Source of the DNA: Skeletonema tropicum
Taxonomy: Eukaryota; Bacillariophyta; Thalassiosirophyceae; Thalassiosirales; Thalassiosiraceae
DNA length: 64,000 nt
NCBI GenBank assembly: GCA_037178625.1
Contig: JAWZXG010000045.1
Location: 1-64,000 of the forward strand
Reading direction: 5' to 3'
The position numbers and the translations under genes were made by a program. The notes beneath the pieces are model-generated. The model was not told the DNA's origin and did no database searches. It was given only the letters and a program-made list of their open reading frames with translations. Numbering within the stretch: position 1 is the first letter of the stretch; the number at the start of each line of letters is the position of its first letter. Positions 1 to 14,055 of the stretch are shown one piece after another.

Positions 1-208
1 TCTTGATGAGAGCGATGATTATGAGCTTAAGTAATGAATCTGCACCCACGTAAGTATGTACCATCACAAAGACATGCTTCATTCACTCAACCAACAAATC
101 CAACTCAAACCTGCTCTTCATTGACGAACGGTACCCAAATACGCAATGAATGTTGCTTACTTCAAGAGAGTGAAAGAGAATCATCATGTTGTTACACTGA
201 ATACTTAT

Positions 209-857
209 TTATTGCATCGAATAATACGTATGCAAGAGACACGAATACGAGTATTGTGTATCGTAATGTTGAAGCTCCTTGTACATACGATCTTTCATCT
301 TGTTTGTAATGATTTTATCAGCCTCCATCAACCTTTTCAGATCTGTATCAAAGAATAAAGCTTTTGCAATGCGCTTTAGTGTCACGTCCATTGGCCTATC
401 CATTGCTGATTGCCTGATATATATATCTGGCCTTGGATGATCCCAGGCTATTTCTCGTAGAGTTGGCACGATGGATTTATTCCCCCACCGGAACGATGAT
501 GCAGCTTTTCCATTGATCGAATTGTGGCTCCACTCGCAGTCCCGTGGCCCAAACAAACTCCTCCGCACTATGTACTCCAACCTCCAACCCTTCCAAATTC
601 ACGTTTCCCTTCATATCTTCTCTTCCAATGGTCGTATTAATGCGATGAGTGGTGATTTGGAAAGCTCTCGTCAAGCTCTATCGATTGGGCACACTACCAA
701 GGCGAAATATCAATCCTTTGTCAATCGCCTCAACTCGAGAGGGGTCTAGAAAGTCATCCCCAGCGCCAAAGTCGGTCCAAAATTTTGAATTTTCAACAAA
801 ATGGACCATCTCCATCATCAAAACCATCAACATCACTATTATCACCACGAAACACAT
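209..857 (-). pseudogene. Candidate gene A, unit 1: 4-bp insertion
   Basis: A private tgta insertion (gcactatgtactcc, ~571) breaks the second open stretch. The membrane-segment stretch (678-857) is intact. GCAG allele. Confidence 0.33.
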
Positions 858-2168
858 AAGACCGGCGCAAATGAAAATATTGCCAGGGCAAATTTCGTCA
901 GCACGCTTGGCGCTAGATATTTTTAAATTGCCCTCGTTCGACGATCGGGCGGGCTCTATGATGGGTTGATTGGTCGAAGATCCAAGACGCTTCGCTGAAG
1001 AACGATTCCTAGATCAGTGTGTGATCATGATTGGTTGGTACGGTGTGCATCATGGAAACAAACACAGTTCGGCCTCGCTACCGCTCACCCTCACACAACA
1101 CACTTGGTGACAATCAGCGCCGTCAATGATTGGTTGGCACGATGGAGATCATGATCGGTTGGTACGATGTAGTGTGATGATGGAATGGTTGGTACGATGT
1201 AGTGTGATGATGTTTGGTTGGCACGATGAGGTTTAAGATTGTTGTTTGTTGTGAGGTGTTGGTACAATACCTGCGATGGGTGATAGGTTGGCACGTTGGG
1301 GATTAGGATCGTAGATTGGGAGTCGAGTGTGGTCAGTGATGGATTGGCACGTTGTGTGGAATGATGAAGATGGAAGCGAGCCGACCGGAGGGAGGGGAGC
1401 TGACGGTGGATTGGGATTAATAGATGGACGGTTCATGTTCATGTGATGTTGGCCGAGCGGAGTCGAGGCCTGTTAAAGATGACGCCCCATTAAGTGGTCG
1501 TTCTTCAGCGAATCAGCGAAGCGTTCTTAGTCGGGGGCGAGGGCGACCCCTCCCTGAGCACCGTTTATTGATATTGTGGATCTTACAGCATTAAAGTATC
1601 TTATATCTTACAGCATTAAAGTGGTCGCTTTTTTTGGATCTTCGACGTGCAAACTTTCTGGATGAGGCTGATCGATGCTTCTGTCTTTCGCGAGGCCCTT
1701 GGTCGAGCTGTGTTTATACATTTTGATAGTAATAATAGTACCAATCGATAGAGCTGGATGAGACGATTGTAACAGTGGTTAATTTGTCGAATTTGATGAT
1801 TTGGACCCTAATGGTGACATCCTGGGTTCACAGCCGAACTTGGCCCCGATAGATCACTTTCTTGCCCCGTTTTTGACCGAGACGATCTGTAAAAAGTCGT
1901 CCAATTAGGCTGATTATACGCCTCATCGATAGAGCTGCTCAACAGCTTTCCAAAACGACACTTATAGCCCTCATTGGACTACTAGAACGGAAGATACCAT
2001 ACACAAGATACGGCCGTTGCATCATTGGGTACCTTGCTATTATTTGATACTTGAGCTTGAGTGGTTAAACGGAAGAAGTGAGAAGGTGGTGCCGGAAGCA
2101 AATCTGATGGCCATCTATCTCATCGGAAAAAGTCCGCCCGCCAAGTGCAAAGTGCAACAATCAAAAAA

Positions 2169-3232
2169 TCAAGCAAAGAGCAAAGAGCCATCACCGAGTA
2201 GCATGTAGGATGTGCCGACAATTCGTCGTTGGTCGTTGGCTAAGCGTTGGATATGTTCGACACTGATGGGATCATTGATGACATCATTCCCCACGGATGC
2301 ACCATCATTTGATTTGTGGCGATTTTTTGCCAAAGGCGGTACTAGTGGCTCTCCATTATTACTAACAACAACTTGTTGTCCACTTGACGAGGACGACAAT
2401 GCCTCACGATAAAGTTGATGTATATCATTCGACAACTCCAAAAATTCCAGGACATGATCGGCAGTAATTCTCATATCATCTTCAAATGCCACAAAGAAAT
2501 CATAAAATTGCAACTTATCCCGAAGCACATATCGATGTTGTCGACTTAATGCATGATCACCATGACTAATTGCCTGATCTGGCTTCGGACGATTCTTGTT
2601 ATAAGTATTTTTGTAATAGAGAGGTATAGCATCCTCCCACACTTCCAGTCCGACACCGCGGGGTAGAGCGTCAATAATGATTTGTCGTCGATGTGGTGCT
2701 AGGACCTTGTACCCGAGGATTAGATAGACATCCACTTGCCAGCCGCGAGATGTCATGGATGTGACCGAGTCAATGAGTGGTGGTAGCATGACGTGTTGTA
2801 GTCGATCAAAGCCGTGGGTGGTCCCTCTTGTTCCCTTGTCGTATTCTACGAGAGATGTTGTAATTAGGAGTACTCGGAGTGGTGGCTGTGGCTGTGGCTG
2901 TGGCTTGTCACGCTGCTGTGATGTCGTCGATCGATGATGGAAGATTTCTTTGCTCGGGCTCGCGATAGTATGCTCGGAATATCCCACGTCCAGTGATTTC
3001 GATCATTTCGATCGTATATATCCGTGCTCGTCAATAAGGACATATCATGTGACGATTCTTCTGAAAGGAGGCGTCGGCGTCGGCGCTGCAGCTGTTGTTG
3101 TTGTTGTTGCTCTGGAGTGCGAGTGATACTGATGCGCTTAGTTTGAAGTATTGTGTAGCAACATAGCACAACAGCAGCAGCAGCGACGGATGCGAAGAAG
3201 ATTATTGATGTGTCAAGTCTCGTCATTTTCAT
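2169..3232 (-). pseudogene. Gene B, unit 1: frameshifted in the stem
   Basis: The reference frame runs from the ATG to the Ser run. It is then thrown out by a net +2 change where gtcgatgatgagg reads gtcgatcgatgatgg (2928-2940). Downstream the normal frame resumes and is open to the usual TGA. Two overlapping frames therefore replace one: anchor plus stem, and the glycosyltransferase-like part. Confidence 0.6.
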
Positions 3233-3504
3233 TCTTTGATAGAAGTACCACCGTGCTACATGGGCACGCTTCAACAATAGTCAATAGTATCGCAGCCTCT
3301 TGATGAGAGCGATGATTATGAGCTTAAGTAATGAATCTGCACCCACGTAAGTATGTACCATCACAAAGACATGCTTCATTCACTCAACCAACAAATCCAA
3401 CTCAAACCTGCCTTCATTGACGAACGGTACCCAAATACGCAATGAATGTTGCTTACTTCAAGAGAGTGAAAGAGAATCATCATGTTGTTACACTGAATAC
3501 TTAT

Positions 3505-4151
3505 TTATTGCATCGAATAATACGTATGCAAGAGACACGAATACGAGTATTGTGTATCGTAATGTTGAAGCTCCTTGTACATACGATCTTTCATCTTGTT
3601 TGTAATGATTTTATCAGCCTCCATCAACCTTTTCAGATCTGTATCAAAGAATAAAGCTTTTGCAATGCGCTTTAGTGTCACGTCCATTGGCCTATCCATT
3701 GCTGATTGCCTGGATATATATATCTGGCCTTGGATGATCCCAGGCTATTTCTCGTAGAGTTGGCACGATGGATTTATTCCCCCACCGGAACGATGATGCA
3801 GCTTTTCCATTGATCGAATTGTGGCTCCACTCGCAGTCCCGTGGCCCAAACAAACTCCTCCGCACTACTCCAACCTCCAACCCTTCCAAATTCACGTTTC
3901 CCTTCATATCTTCTCTTCCAATGGTCGTATTAATGCGATGAGTGGTGATTTGGAAAGCTCTCGTCAAGCTCTATCGATTGGGCACACTACCAAGGCGAAA
4001 TATCAATCCTTTGTCAATCGCCTCAACTCGAGAGGGGTCTAGAAAGTCATCCCCAGCGCCAAAGTCGGTCCAAAATTTTGAATTTTCAACAAAATGGACC
4101 ATCTCCATCATCAAAAACCATCAACATCACTATTATCACCACGAAACACAT
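3505..4151 (-). pseudogene. Candidate gene A, unit 2: two single-base insertions
   Basis: An extra g near 3713 shifts the frame at the IYIRQ segment, and an extra a near 4115 shifts the membrane segment. Confidence 0.32.
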
Positions 4152-5471
4152 AAGACCGGCGCAAATGAAAATATTGCCAGGGCAAATTTCGTCAGCACGC
4201 TTGGCGCTAGATATTTTTAAATTGCCCTCGTTCGACGGATCGGGCGGGCTCTCTATGATGGGTTGATTGGTCGAAGATCCAAGACGCTTCGCTGAAGAAC
4301 GATTCCTAGATCAGTGTGTGATCATGATTGGTTGGTACGGTGTGCATCATGGAAACAAACACAGTTCGGCCTCGCTACCGCTTCACCCTCACACAACACA
4401 CTTGGTGACAATCAGCGCCGTCAATGATTGGTTGGCACGATGGAGATCATGATCGGTTGGTACGATGTAGTGTGATGATGGAATGGTTGGTACGATGTAG
4501 TGTGATGATGTTTGGTTGGCACGATGAGGTTTAAGATTGTTGTTTGTTGTGAGGTGTTGGTACAATACCTGCGATGGGTGATAGGTTGGCACGTTGGGGA
4601 TTAGGATCGTAGATTGGGAGTCGAGTGTGGTCAGTGATGGATTGGCACGTTGTGTGGAATGATGGAAGATGGAAGCGAGCCGACCGGAGGGAGGGGAGCT
4701 GACGGTGGATTGGGATTAATAGATGGACGGTTCATGTTCATGTGATGTTTGGCCGAGCGGAGTCGAGGCCTGTTAAAGATGACGCCCCATTAAGTGGTCG
4801 TTCTTCAGCGAATCAGCGAAGCGTTCTTAGTCGGGGGCGAGGGCGACCCCTCCCTGAGCACCGTTTATTGATATTGTGGATCTTACAGCATTAAAGTAAT
4901 CTTATATCTTACAAGCATTAAAGTGGTCGCTTTTTTTGGATCTTCGACGTGCAAACTTTCTGGATGGAGGCTGATCGATGCTTCTGTCTTTCGCGAGGCC
5001 CTTGGTCGAGCTGTGTTATACATTTTGATAGTAATAATAGTACCAATCGATAGAGCTGGATGAGACGATTGTAACAGTGGTTAATTTGTCGAATTTGATG
5101 ATTTGGACCCTAATGGTGACATCCTGGGTTCACAGCCGAACTTGGCCCCGATAGATCACTTTCTTGCCCCGTTTTTGACCGAGACGATCTGTAAAAAGTC
5201 GTCCAATTAGGCTGATTATACGCCTCATCGATAGAGCTGCTCAACAGCTTTCCAAAACGACACTTATAGCCCTCATTGGACTACTAGAACGGAAGATACC
5301 ATACACAAGATACGGCCGTTGCATCATTGGGTACCTTGCTATTATTTGATACTTGAGCTTGAGTGGTTAAACGGAAGAAGTGAGAAGGTGGTGCCGGAAG
5401 CAAATCTGATGGCCATCTATCTCATCGGAAAAAAGTCCGCCCGCCAAGTGCAAAGTGCAACAATCAAAAAA

Positions 5472-6538
5472 TCAAGCAAAGAGCAAAGAGCCATCACCGA
5501 GTAGCATGTAGGATGTGCCGACAATTCGTCGTTGGTCGTTGGCTAAGCGTTGGATATGTTCGACACTGATGGGATCATTGATGACATCATTCCCCACGGA
5601 TGCACCATCATTTGATTTGTGTGGCGATTTTTTTGCCAAAGGCGGTACTAGTGGCTCTCCATTATTACTAACAACAACTTGTTGTCCACTTGACGAGGAC
5701 GACAATGCCTCACGATAAAGTTGATGTATATCATTCGACAACTCCAAAAATTCCAGGACATGATCGGCAGTAATTCTCATATCATCTTCAAATGCCACAA
5801 AGAAATCATAAAATTGCAACTTATCCCGAAGCACATATCGATGTTGTCGACTTAATGCATGATCACACCATGACTAATTGCCTGATCTGGCTTCGGACGA
5901 TTCTTGTTATAAGTATTTTTGTAATAGAGAGGTATAGCATCCTCCCACACTTCCAGTCCGACACCGCGGGGTAGAGCGTCAATAATGATTTGTCGTCGAT
6001 GTGGTGCTAGGACCTTGTACCCGAGGATTAGATAGACATCCACTTGCCAGCCGCGAGATGTCATGGATGTGACCGAGTCAATGAGTGGTGGTAGCATGAC
6101 GTGTTGTAGTCGATCAAAGCCGTGGGTGGTCCCTCTTGTTCCCTTGTCGTATTCTACGAGAGATGTTGTAATTAGGAGTACTCGGAGTGGTGGCTGTGGC
6201 TGTGGCTGTGGCTTGTCACGCTGCTGTGATGTCGTCGATGATGAGGAAGATTTCTTTGCTCGGGCTCGCGATAGTATGCTCGGAATATCCCACGTCCAGT
6301 GATTTCGATCATTTCGATCGTATATATCCGTGCTCGTCAATAAGGACATATCATGTGACGATTCTTCTGAAAGGAGGCGTCGGCGTCGGCGCTGCAGCTG
6401 TTGTTGTTGTTGTTGCTCTGGAGTGCGAGTGATACTGATGCGCTTAGTTTGAAGTATTGTGTAGCAACATAGCACAACAGCAGCAGCAGCGACGGATGCG
6501 AAGAAGATTATTGATGTGTCAAGTCTCGTCATTTTCAT
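5472..6538 (-). pseudogene. Gene B, unit 2: one 2-bp insertion
   Basis: A duplicated ac (gatcacaccatg instead of gatcaccatg, ~5864-5872) breaks the frame just before the HRYVLRDK segment. A second change near 5620-5632 (+2 and +1) is in frame and adds one residue. All conserved motifs are present, split over two frames. Confidence 0.6.
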
Positions 6539-6793
6539 TCTTTGATAGAAGTACCACCGTGCTACATGGGCACGCTTCAACAATAGTCAATAGTATCGCA
6601 GCCTCTTGATGAGAGCGATGATTATGAGCTTAAGTAATGAATCTGCACCCACGTAAGTATGTACCATCACAAAGACATGCTTCATTCACTCAACCAACAA
6701 ATCCAACTCAAACCTGCCTTCATTGACGAACGGTACCCAAATACGCAATGAATGTTGCTTACTTCAAGAGAGTGAAAGAGAATCATCATGTTG

Positions 6794-7463
6794 TTACACT
6801 GAATACTTATTTATTGGCATCGAATAATACGTATGCAAGAGACACGAATACGAGTATTGTGTATCGTAATGTTGAAGCTCCTTGTACATACGATCTTTCA
6901 TCTTGTTTGTAATGATTTTATCAGCCTCCATCAACCTTTTCAGATCTGTATCAAAGAATAAAGCTTTTGCAATGCGCTTTAGTGTCACGTCCATTGGCCT
7001 ATCCATTGCTGATTGCCTGATATATATATCTGGCCTTGGATGATCCCAGGCTATTTCTCGTAGAGTTGGCACGATGGATTTATTCCCCCACCGGAACGAT
7101 GATGCAGCTTTTCCATTGATCGAATTGTGGCTCCACTCGCATGCAGTCCCGTGGCCCAAACAAACTCCTCCGCACTACTCCAACCTCCAACCCTTCCAAA
7201 TTCACCGTTTCCCTTCATATCTTCTCTTCCAATGGTCGTAATTAATGCGATGAGTGGTGATTTGGAAAGCTCTCGTCAAGCCTCTATCGATTGGGCACAC
7301 TACCAAGGCGAAATATCAATCCTTTGTCAATCGCCTCAACTCGAGAGGGGTCTAGAAAGTCATCCCCAGCGCCAAAGTCGGTCCAAAATTTTGAATTTTC
7401 AACAAAATGGACCATCTCCATCATCAAAACCATCAACATCACTATTATCACCACGAAACACAT
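6794..7463 (-). pseudogene. Candidate gene A, unit 3: multiple breaks
   Basis: The GCATGCAG allele is not compensated, and single extra bases lie near 7205, 7241 and 7281. An extra g near 6816 also replaces the normal stop with a few added codons. Confidence 0.32.
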
Positions 7464-8774
7464 AAGACCGGCGCAAATGAAAATATTGCCAGGGCAAATT
7501 TCGTCAGCACGCTTGGCGCTAGATATTTTTAAATTGCCCTCGTTCGACGATCGGGCGGGCTCTATGATGGGTTGATTGGTCGAAGATCCAAGACGCTTCG
7601 CTGAAGAACGATTCCTAGATCAGTGTGTGATCATGATTGGTTGGTACGGTGTGCATCATGGAAACAAACACAGTTCGGCCTCGCTACCGCTCACCCTCAC
7701 ACAACACACTTGGTGACAATCAGCGCCGTCAATGATTGGTTGGCACGATGGAGATCATGATCGGTTGGTACGATGTAGTGTGATGATGGAATGGTTGGTA
7801 CGATGTAGTGTGATGATGTTTGGTTGGCACGATGAGGTTTAAGATTGTTGTTTGTTGTGAGGTGTTGGTACAATACCTGCGATGGGTGATAGGTTGGCAC
7901 GTTGGGGATTAGGATCGTAGATTGGGAGTCGAGTGTGGTCAGTGATGGATTGGCACGTTGTGTGGAATGATGAAGATGGAAGCGAGCCGACCGGAGGGAG
8001 GGGAGCTGACGGTGGATTGGGGATTAATAGATGGACGGTTCATGTTCATGTGATGTTGGCCGAGCGGAGTCGAGGCCTGTTAAAGATGACGCCCCATTAA
8101 GTGGTCGTTCTTCAGCGAATCAGCGAAGCGTTCTTAGTCGGGGGCGAGGGCGACCCCTCCCTGAGCACCGTTTATTGATATTGTGGATCTTACAGCATTA
8201 AAGTATCTTATATCTTACAGCATTAAAGTGGTCGCTTTTTTTGGATCTTCGACGTGCAAACTTTCTGGATGAGGCTGATCGATGCTTCTGTCTTTCGCGA
8301 GGCCCTTGGTCGAGCTGTGTTTATACATTTTGATAGTAATAATAGTACCAATCGATAGAGCTGGATGAGACGATTGTAACAGTGGTTAATTTGTCGAATT
8401 TGATGATTTGGACCCTAATGGTGACATCCTGGGTTCACAGCCGAACTTGGCCCCGATAGATCACTTTCTTGCCCGTTTTTGACCGAGACGATCTGTAAAA
8501 AGTCGTCCAATTAGGCTGATTATACGCCTCATCGATAGAGCTGCTCAACAGCTTTCCAAAACGACACTTATAGCCCTCATTGGACTACTAGAACGGAAGA
8601 TACCATACACAAGATACGGCCGTTGCATCATTGGGTACCTTGCTATTATTTGATACTTGAGCTTGAGTGGTTAAACGGAAGAAGTGAGAAGGTGGTGCCG
8701 GAAGCAAATCTGATGGCCATCTATCTCATCGGAAAAAGTCCGCCCGCCAAGTGCAAAGTGCAACAATCAAAAAA

Positions 8775-9845
8775 TCAAGCAAAGAGCAAAGAGCCAATCA
8801 CCGAGTAGCATGTAGGATGTGCCGACAATTCGTCGTTGGTCGTTGGCTAAGGCGTTGGATATGTTCGACACTGATGGGATCATTGATGACATCATTCCCC
8901 ACGGATGCACCATCATTTGATTTGTGGCGATTTTTTGCCAAAGGCGGTACTAGTGGCTCTCCATTATTACTAACAACAACTTGTTGTCCACTTGACGAGG
9001 ACGACAATGCCTCACGATAAAGTTGATGTATATCATTCGACAACTCCAAAAATTCCAGGACATGATCGGCAGTAATTCTCATATCATCTTCAAATGCCAC
9101 AAAGAAATCATAAAATTGCAACTTATCCCGAAGGCACATATCGATGTTGTCGACTTAATGCATGATCACCATGACTAATTGCCTGATCTGGCTTCGGACG
9201 ATTCTTGTTATAAGTATTTTTGTAATAGAGAGGTATAGCATCCTCCCACACTTCCAGTCCGACACCGCGGGGTAGAGCGTCAATAATGATTTGTCGTCGA
9301 TGTGGTGCTAGGACCTTGTACCCGAGGATTAGATAGACATCCACTTGCCAGCCGCGAGATGTCATGGATGTGACCGAGTCAATGAGTGGTGGTAGCATGA
9401 CGTGTTGTAGTCGATCAAAGCCGTGGGTGGTCCCTCTTGTTCCCTTGTCGTATTCTACGAGAGATGTTGTAATTAGGAGTACTCGGAGTGGTGGCTGTGG
9501 CTGTGGCTGTGGCTGTGGCTTGTCACGCTGCTGTGATGTCGTCGATGATGAGGAAGATTTCTTTGCTCGGGCTCGCGATAGTATGCTCGGAATATCCCAC
9601 GTCCAGTGATTTCGATCATTTCGATCGTATATATCCGTGCTCGTCAATAAGGACATATCATGTGACGATTCTTCTGAAAGGAGGCGTCGGCGTCGGCGCT
9701 GCAGCTGTTGTTGTTGTTGTTGCTCTGGAGTGCGAGTGATACTGCGCTTAGTTTGAAGTTCTATTGTGTAGCAACATAGCACAACAGCAGCAGCAGCGAC
9801 GGATGCGAAGAAGATTATTGATGTGTCAAGTCTCGTCATTTTCAT
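8775..9845 (-). pseudogene. Gene B, unit 3: frameshifted, long Pro-Gln allele, extra Glu codon
   Basis: An extra g in cccgaaggcaca (~9133) breaks the frame just upstream of the EDDM motif. An extra g (~8851) and an extra a (~8796) disturb the tail. In-frame variation is also present: one more Pro-Gln dipeptide, the Glu codon shared with units 10 and 17, and a 3-bp loss near 9744 that removes one codon. Confidence 0.6.
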
Positions 9846-10117
9846 TCTTTGATAGAAGTACCACCGTGCTACATGGGCACGCTTCAACAATAGTCAATAG
9901 TATCGCAGCCTCTTGATGAGAGCGATGATTATGAGCTTAAGTAATGAATCTGCACCCACGTAAGTATGTACCATCACAAAGACATGCTTCATTCACTCAA
10001 CCAACAAATCCAACTCAAACCTGCCTTCATTGACGAACGGTACCCAAATACGCAATGAATGTTGCTTACTTCAAGAGAGTGAAAGAGAATCATCATGTTG
10101 TTACACTGAATACTTAT

Positions 10118-10761
10118 TTATTGCATCGAATAATACGTATGCAAGAGACACGAATACGAGTATTGTGTATCGTAATGTTGAAGCTCCTTGTACATACGAT
10201 CTTTCATCTTGTTTGTAATGATTTTATCAGCCTCCATCAACCTTTTCAGATCTGTATCAAAGAATAAAGCTTTTGCAATGCGCTTTAGTGTCACGTCCAT
10301 TGGCCTATCCATTGCTGATTGCCTGATATATATATCTGGCCTTGGATGATCCCAGGCTATTTCTCGTAGAGTTGGCACGATGGATTTATTCCCCCACCGG
10401 AACGATGATGCAGCTTTTCCATTGATCGAATTGTGGCTCCACTCGCAGTCCCGTGGCCCAAACAAACTCCTCCGCACTACTCCAACCTCCAACCCTTCCA
10501 AATTCACGTTTCCCTTCATATCTTCTCTTCCAATGGTCGTATTAATGCGATGAGTGGTGATTTGGAAAGCTCTCGTCAAGCTCTATCGATTGGGCACACT
10601 ACCAAGGCGAAATATCAATCCTTTGTCAATCGCCTCAACTCGAGAGGGGTCTAGAAAGTCATCCCCAGCGCCAAAGTCGGTCCAAAATTTTGAATTTTCA
10701 ACAAAATGGACCATCTCCATCATCAAACCATCAACATCACTATTATCACCACGAAACACAT
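10118..10761 (-). pseudogene. Candidate gene A, unit 4: membrane segment frameshifted
   Basis: The second stretch is fully open with the GCAG allele, but one a is missing near 10727 (catcaaacc), so the ATG and the hydrophobic run are out of frame with the rest. Confidence 0.33.
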
Positions 10762-12072
10762 AAGACCGGCGCAAATGAAAATATTGCCAGGGCAAATTTC
10801 GTCAGCACGCTTGGCGCTAGATATTTTTAAATTGCCCTCGTTCGACGATCGGGCGGGCTCTATGATGGGTTGATTGGTCGAAGATCCAAGACGCTTCGCT
10901 GAAGAACGATTCCTAGATCAGTGTGTGATCATGATTGGTTGGTACGGTGTGCATCATGGAAACAAACACAGTTCGGCCTCGCTACCGCTCACCCTCACAC
11001 AACACACTTGGTGACAATCAGCGCCGTCAATGATTGGTTGGCACGATGGAGATCATGATCGGTTGGTACGATGTAGTGTGATGATGGAATGGTTGGTACG
11101 ATGTAGTGTGATGATGTTTGGTTGGCACGATGAGGTTTAAGATTGTTGTTTGTTGTGAGGTGTTGGTACAATACCTGCGATGGGTGATAGGTTGGCACGT
11201 TGGGGATTAGGATCGTAGATTGGGAGTCGAGTGTGGTCAGTGATGGATTGGCACGTTGTGTGGAATGATGAAGATGGAAGCGAGCCGACCGGAGGGAGGG
11301 GAGCTGACGGTGGATTGGGATTAATAGATGGACGGTTCATGTTCATGTGATGTTGGCCGAGCGGAGTCGAGGCCTGTTAAAGATGACGCCCCATTAAGTG
11401 GTCGTTCTTCAGCGAATCAGCGAAGCGTTCTTAGTCGGGGGCGAGGGCGACCCCTCCCTGAGCACCGTTTATTGATATTGTGGATCTTACAGCATTAAAG
11501 TATCTTATATCTTACAGCATTAAAGTGGTCGCTTTTTTTGGATCTTCGACGTGCAAACTTTCTGGATGAGGCTGATCGATGCTTCTGTCTTTCGCGAGGC
11601 CCTTGGTCGAGCTGTGTTTATACATTTTGATAGTAATAATAGTACCAATCGATAGAGCTGGATGAGACGATTGTAACAGTGGTTAATTTGTCGAATTTGA
11701 TGATTTGGACCCTAATGGTGACATCCTGGGTTCACAGCCGAACTTGGCCCCGATAGATCACTTTCTTGCCCCGTTTTTGACCGAGACGATCTGTAAAAAG
11801 TCGTCCAATTAGGCTGATTATACGCCTCATCGATAGAGCTGCTCAACAGCTTTCCAAAACGACACTTATAGCCCTCATTGGACTACTAGAACGGAAGATA
11901 CCATACACAAGATACGGCCGTTGCATCATTGGGTACCTTGCTATTATTTGATACTTGAGCTTGAGTGGTTAAACGGAAGAAGTGAGAAGGTGGTGCCGGA
12001 AGCAAATCTGATGGCCATCTATCTCATCGGAAAAAGTCCGCCCGCCAAGTGCAAAGTGCAACAATCAAAAAA

Positions 12073-13135
12073 TCAAGCAAAGAGCAAAGAGCCATCACCG
12101 AGTAGCATGTAGGATGTGCCGACAATTCGTCGTTGGTCGTTGGCTAAGCGTTGGATATGTTCGACACTGATGGGATCATTGATGACATCATTCCCCACGG
12201 ATGCACCATCATTTGATTTGTGGCGATTTTTGCCAAAGGCGGTACTAGTGGCTCTCCATTATTACTAACAACAACTTGTTGTCCACTTGACGAGGACGAC
12301 AATGCCTCACGATAAAGTTGATGTATATCATTCGACAACTCCAAAAATTCCAGGACATGATCGGCAGTAATTCTCATATCATCTCTTCAAATGCCACAAA
12401 GAAATCATAAAATTGCAACTTATCCCGAAGCACATATCGATGTTGTCGACTTAATGCATGATCACCATGACTAATTGCCTGATCTGGCTTCGGACGATTC
12501 TTGTTATAAGTATTTTTGTAATAGAGAGGTATAGCATCCTCCCACACTTCCAGTCCGACACCGCGGGGTAGAGCGTCAATAATGATTTGTCGTCGATGTG
12601 GTGCTAGGACCTTGTACCCGAGGATTAGATAGACATCCACTTGCCAGCCGCGAGATGTCATGGATGTGACCGAGTCAATGAGTGGTGGTAGCATGACGTG
12701 TTGTAGTCGATCAAAGCCGTGGGTGGTCCCTCTTGTTCCCTTGTCGTATTCTACGAGAGATGTTGTAATTAGGAGTACTCGGAGTGGTGGCTGTGGCTGT
12801 GGCTGTGGCTTGTCACGCTGCTGTGATGTCGTCGATGATGAGGAAGATTTCTTTGCTCGGGCTCGCGATAGTATGCTCGGAATATCCCACGTCCAGTGAT
12901 TTCGATCATTTCGATCGTATATATCCGTGCTCGTCAATAAGGACATATCATGTGACGATTCTTCTGAAAGGAGGCGTCGGCGTCGGCGCTGCAGCTGTTG
13001 TTGTTGTTGTTGCTCTGGAGTGCGAGTGATACTGATGCGCTTAGTTTGAAGTATTGTGTAGCAACATAGCACAACAGCAGCAGCAGCGACGGATGCGAAG
13101 AAGATTATTGATGTGTCAAGTCTCGTCATTTTCAT
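12073..13135 (-). pseudogene. Gene B, unit 4: frameshifted at the EDDM motif
   Basis: A 2-bp insertion (atcatctcttc, ~12382) destroys the EDDM codons: the first frame ends in FEEMI and stops. A lost t near 12230 then sends the remaining tail into the Met-rich alternative frame. Confidence 0.6.
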
Positions 13136-13407
13136 TCTTTGATAGAAGTACCACCGTGCTACATGGGCACGCTTCAACAATAGTCAATAGTATCGCAGCC
13201 TCTTGATGAGAGCGATGATTATGAGCTTAAGTAATGAATCTGCACCCACGTAAGTATGTACCATCACAAAGACATGCTTCATTCACTCAACCAACAAATC
13301 CAACTCAAACCTGCCTTCATTGACGAACGGTACCCAAATACGCAATGAATGTTGCTTACTTCAAGAGAGTGAAAGAGAATCATCATGTTGTTACACTGAA
13401 TACTTAT

Positions 13408-14055
13408 TTATTGCATCGAATAATACGTATGCAAGAGACACGAATACGAGTATTGTGTATCGTAATGTTGAAGCTCCTTGTACATACGATCTTTCATCTT
13501 GTTTGTAATGATTTTATCAGCCTCCATCAACCTTTTCAGATCTGTATCAAAGAATAAAGCTTTTGCAATGCGCTTTAGTGTCACGTCCATTGGCCTATCC
13601 ATTGCTGATTGCCTGATATATATATCTGGCCTTGGATGATCCCAGGCTATTTCTCGTAGAGTTGGCACGATGGATTTATTCCCCCACCGGAACGATGATG
13701 CAGCTTTTCCATTGATCGAATTGTGGCTCCACTCGCATGCAGTCCCGTGGCCCAAACAAACTCCTCCGCACTACTCCAACCTCCAACCCTTCCAAATTCA
13801 CGTTTCCCTTCATATCTTCTCTTCCAATGGTCGTATTAATGCGATGAGTGGTGATTTGGAAAGCTCTCGTCAAGCTCTATCGATTGGGCACACTACCAAG
13901 GCGAAATATCAATCCTTTGTCAATCGCCTCAACTCGAGAGGGGTCTAGAAAGTCATCCCCAGCGCCAAAGTCGGTCCAAAATTTTGAATTTTCAACAAAA
14001 TGGACCATCTCCATCATCAAACCATCAACATCACTATTATCACCACGAAACACAT
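13408..14055 (-). pseudogene. Candidate gene A, unit 5: +4 allele and one-base loss
   Basis: GCATGCAG brings in a stop within about 20 codons (…VPVGE then stop). The same missing a as in unit 4 disrupts the membrane segment. Confidence 0.33.

Larger units (their letters stand above)
1..3297 (-). repeat. Array unit 1 (3297 bp)
   Basis: Carries the short GCAG allele in gene A (near 537), a private 4-bp insertion (tgta) near 571, and a private rearrangement of the gat/cgat run near 2928-2940 that breaks gene B. The window opens inside the array. Confidence 0.95.
3298..6603 (-). repeat. Array unit 2 (3306 bp)
   Basis: GCAG allele. Carries many private indels, including an extra g in the gatatatatatc run (~3713), an extra a in the aaaacc run (~4115) and a 2-bp insertion (~5866) inside gene B. 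Confidence 0.95.
6604..9910 (-). repeat. Array unit 3 (3307 bp)
   Basis: GCATGCAG allele (7139-7146), one extra Pro-Gln repeat (6 bp) in gene B, the extra Glu codon shared with units 10 and 17, and a private 3-bp loss near 9744. Several single-base insertions occur in both genes. Confidence 0.95.
9911..13200 (-). repeat. Array unit 4 (3290 bp)
   Basis: GCAG allele and the shortest complete unit. It shares a one-base loss in the aaaacc run (~10727) with unit 5, and a one-base loss in the gatttttt run (~12230) with unit 11. Confidence 0.95.
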
